NCBI GenBank assembly: GCA_964449845.1
Contig: CAYVES010000021.1
Coordinates: 1-23,534 of the forward strand
Source of the DNA: SOKG01 sp964449845
GTDB taxonomy: Bacteria; Chloroflexota; Dehalococcoidia; SZUA-161
DNA: 23,534 nt
Direction of reading: 5' to 3'
Shown here: piece after piece, positions 21,655 through 23,534 of the stretch
Position numbering within the stretch: the first letter of the stretch is position 1
How the letters are laid out: every line of letters starts with the position of its first letter
Translations under genes and position numbers: made by a program
Notes under the pieces: model-generated
The model's input: only the letters and a program-made list of their open reading frames with translations
The model's database searches: none
Told to the model about the DNA's origin: nothing

Positions 21655-22950
21655 ATGACTCAACTAGAATTGGCACGAGAGGATACTATGTCAGCGGCGA
21701 TGAGGGCTATCGCCGAGAAGGAGGGAGTCGACCCGGAGTCGGTGCGCTCAGGGGTGGCCGATGGCTCTATCGTGATCCCGGCCAACATAAACCACAAGGG
21801 GGTAGAGCCCTTGGGAATCGGGAAGGGGCTGCGCACAAAGGTCAACGCCAACATCGGCACTTCTTCAGACTACGGCGATGTCAATACCGAGCTGGAGAAG
21901 CTGCAAGCGGCGGCCTCTGGCCAGGCTGATACAGTAATGGACCTGAGCACCGGCGGCGATATCAACGCTATCCGCCGTGCTATTATCGCCTCTACTTCTC
22001 TTCCCCTGGGCACTGTTCCCCTCTACCAGGCAGGGATCGAGGCCATCGACAGGTGGGGAGCGATAGTGGCTATGCCGGTTGACCATCTGTTCGCCGTGAT
22101 CCAGGAGCAGGCAGAGGATGGGGTCGATTTCATGACAGTCCACTGCGGCGTGACTCAGAAAGCGGTAAGCCGTCTGAGAGAATCGCCGAGAGTTACAGAC
22201 GTCGTCTCCCGCGGCGGTGCCTTCGTCATCGGCTGGATGCTTCATAACGAGATGGAGAACCCTCTGTATGAGCACTACGACCGTCTGCTGGAGATCGCGC
22301 GTAAGTATGATGTCACGCTCAGCCTGGGCGACGGGCTCCGACCCGGAAGCCTGGCGGATGCGTCAGACCGCTCCCAGATGGAGGAGTTGCTCACCATCGG
22401 AGAACTGGTGGAGCGAAGTCGGGCAGCAGGGGTACAGGTGATGGTCGAGGGGCCAGGGCACATGCCCCTGGATCAGATCGCAGCCAACGTACAACTGGAG
22501 AAGATAGTCTGCAAGGGAGCGCCATTCTATGTTCTGGGCCCATTGGTAACCGACGTCGCCGCCGGCTACGACCATATTAGCGCCGCAATCGGCGGGGCTA
22601 TTGCTGCCTCAGCCGGCGCAGACTACCTGTGCTATGTCACCCCCTCAGAGCACCTGTCCCTCCCCGACTCAGACGACGTGAGGGAGGGTGTGGTCGCCAC
22701 CCGCCTCGCTGCCCACGCCGGGGATATCGTAAAGGGGGTGAAGGGCGCTCTGGACTGGGACCTGAAGATGTCCCTCGCTCGCAAAAACCTTGACTGGAAA
22801 GAACAGATCGAGCTCTCTCTGGACCCGACCAGGGCAAGGGAGGTTCGGGCCCAGCATGGTACCTCGGGATCTGGCTGCAGCATGTGTGGCCAATACTGTG
22901 CTATGGAGCTAATCGCTAATTATCTCAGCACCACACCAGGACGCTGCTAG
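21655..22950 (+). CDS. thiC: Phosphomethylpyrimidine synthase ThiC
   Basis: The 431-residue radical-SAM enzyme converts aminoimidazole ribotide to hydroxymethylpyrimidine phosphate, the pyrimidine half of thiamine. The start at 21655 is chosen for its GGGAGG site six bases upstream and because residues then match the family (MTQLELARE). An in-frame start at 21550 would lie inside the riboswitch. Visible signatures are NINHKG, VNANIGTSSD, DLSTGGDI, VEGPGHMPLDQI and LGPLVTDVAAGYDHI. The C-terminal C-x2-C-x4-C (CSMCGQYC) binds the [4Fe-4S] cluster, a ThiC-specific arrangement. The length is that of the shorter bacterial and archaeal form, which lacks the N-terminal domain of plant and proteobacterial ThiC. 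The thi4 gene follows after 27 bp. Confidence 0.97.
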   Translation: MTQLELAREDTMSAAMRAIAEKEGVDPESVRSGVADGSIVIPANINHKGVEPLGIGKGLRTKVNANIGTSSDYGDVNTELEKLQAAASGQADTVMDLSTGGDINAIRRAIIASTSLPLGTVPLYQAGIEAIDRWGAIVAMPVDHLFAVIQEQAEDGVDFMTVHCGVTQKAVSRLRESPRVTDVVSRGGAFVIGWMLHNEMENPLYEHYDRLLEIARKYDVTLSLGDGLRPGSLADASDRSQMEELLTIGELVERSRAAGVQVMVEGPGHMPLDQIAANVQLEKIVCKGAPFYVLGPLVTDVAAGYDHISAAIGGAIAASAGADYLCYVTPSEHLSLPDSDDVREGVVATRLAAHAGDIVKGVKGALDWDLKMSLARKNLDWKEQIELSLDPTRAREVRAQHGTSGSGCSMCGQYCAMELIANYLSTTPGRC

Positions 22951-22977
22951 TTTACCAATACTGGAGGGAAATAGAAA

Positions 22978-23534
22978 ATGCCATTGTTCCATCCCGTGAG
23001 AGAAAGTGATGTCACCCGTGCCATCGTCAGCAGCTTTCTACACCAGCTTGAGGAGTACGCTGAGAGCGATGTCGTCATCGTTGGCGGCGGGCCCAGCGGG
23101 CTGATAGCGGCGAGAGAGTTGGCCGAGGCCGGGCTCAAGGTCGCTGTAGTAGAGAGGAACAACTACCTCGGCGGCGGCTTCTGGATCGGCGGCTACTTTA
23201 TGAACAAGTTTACGCTGAGAGAGCCAGCTCAAGAGGTTCTCGACGAGCTGGGGGTGCCCTATGAGAAGGCTACCGCTGGATTGTACGTGGCAGACGCCCC
23301 ACACGCCTGCGCAAGGCTCATCGCCGCTGCTTGCGATGCCGGGGTGAAGTTCTTCTCCCTGACCCTCCTCGAGGACGTTATACTCCACGAGGGCAATCGG
23401 GTAGCTGGGGTAGTGGTTAACTGGAGCGCAATTGCCCACCTCCCCAGCGAGGTCTCTGCCCTCGACCCGGTGCCACTGGAATGCAGGGTGGTGATCGACG
23501 CAACCGGTCACGATGCGGTAGTGGCGAAGAAGCT
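22978..23534 (+). CDS. thi4: Thiazole synthase, Thi4 family (3' end outside window)
   Basis: At least 185 residues are present and the gene runs off the window. An N-terminal Rossmann motif, VVIVGGGPSGL (about 32-42), and VVERNNYLGGGFWIGGYF bind the NAD substrate. ADAPHACARLIAAACDAGVKF and VIDATGHDA are Thi4-family signatures. The family makes the thiazole carboxylate half of thiamine from NAD, glycine and sulfur. Yeast Thi4 uses an active-site Cys next to the MDP motif as a one-time sulfur donor, while many prokaryotic members use free sulfide. Here the loop reads HLPSEVSALDP, with Ala161 before LDP and no Cys, so a sulfide-using enzyme is likely. The ATG at 22978 has GGAGGG about ten bases upstream. 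It is co-transcribed with thiC. Confidence 0.92.
   Translation, partial: MPLFHPVRESDVTRAIVSSFLHQLEEYAESDVVIVGGGPSGLIAARELAEAGLKVAVVERNNYLGGGFWIGGYFMNKFTLREPAQEVLDELGVPYEKATAGLYVADAPHACARLIAAACDAGVKFFSLTLLEDVILHEGNRVAGVVVNWSAIAHLPSEVSALDPVPLECRVVIDATGHDAVVAKK

Noticed and set aside
1..23534. CRISPR arrays, cas, toxin-antitoxin, restriction-modification or other defence genes
   Set aside because: No regularly spaced direct repeats of CRISPR type and no proteins with such signatures were found. The phased array at 6575-6691 has spacers far too short for CRISPR.

Overview
The window is a bacterial chromosome segment with dense housekeeping genes, broken up by dispersed palindromic repeats. The gene set suggests an uncultured anaerobic Chloroflexota lineage, probably near Dehalococcoidia. 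The pointers are a bacterial GlnRS beside a GluRS, a prokaryotic Thi4-type thiazole synthase instead of ThiG, a Memo/AMMECR1 pair, a DUF123 GIY-YIG protein, an EndoIII-related glycosylase of the MagIII kind, and several small unrecognised proteins. This placement is inference from gene content; there is no rRNA or other marker gene in the window.

Layout. 1-483 is the 3' end of a DegV-family gene. 558-2275 holds three unrecognised genes: a small acidic protein, a TIM-barrel-like protein and a tail-anchored basic protein. 2518-6421 carries Memo-like, AMMECR1-like, TPR and rarA genes; a 34-codon fragment resembling a rarA 5' end and a GC-rich hairpin repeat precede the intact rarA. 6422-6958 is non-coding and contains a helically phased array of DnaA-box-like sites. 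6959-8281 has a small membrane protein, an alpha/beta hydrolase and a convergent DUF123 gene. 8567-10132 is lspA followed by an rluD-type gene. glnS (minus) and gltX (plus) are divergently transcribed; gltX contains a 42-bp perfect palindrome. 13731-14368 has a zinc-ribbon protein and a small membrane protein. 14369-15936 is about 1.6 kb without a convincing gene and with a strong C-over-G excess on the plus strand, followed by an unusual two-part protein ending in an ASCH-like domain. After a 129-bp MITE with a 4-bp target duplication come tRNA-Gln(CUG) and tRNA-Glu(CUC), a Cys-rich small protein, an ABC exporter pair of the MacB/LolCDE type, a TrmO homologue and the MagIII-like glycosylase. 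The window ends with a thiamine operon: promoter, TPP riboswitch, intrinsic terminator, thiC and a truncated thi4.

How the parts fit. The thiamine operon is the clearest regulated unit: ThiC makes the pyrimidine half and Thi4 the thiazole half, both behind a TPP-sensing leader. Translation-related genes (glnS, gltX, tRNA-Gln, tRNA-Glu, rluD, trmO) recur along the window. Several promoters share one pattern: a TTGNNN -35, a 17-bp spacer and a TATAAT-like -10, often with a TGn extension. At least five kinds of short palindromic or inverted repeat sit in the intergenic gaps, so intergenic expansion by small non-autonomous elements looks like a feature of this genome.

The most interesting items are the phased DnaA-box-like array, the rarA-like 5' fragment beside a hairpin repeat, the perfect palindrome within gltX, the MITE, the ASCH fusion beside the skewed non-coding tract, and the atypical catalytic loop of Thi4. 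I did not find a clear multi-gene defence or other novel system.
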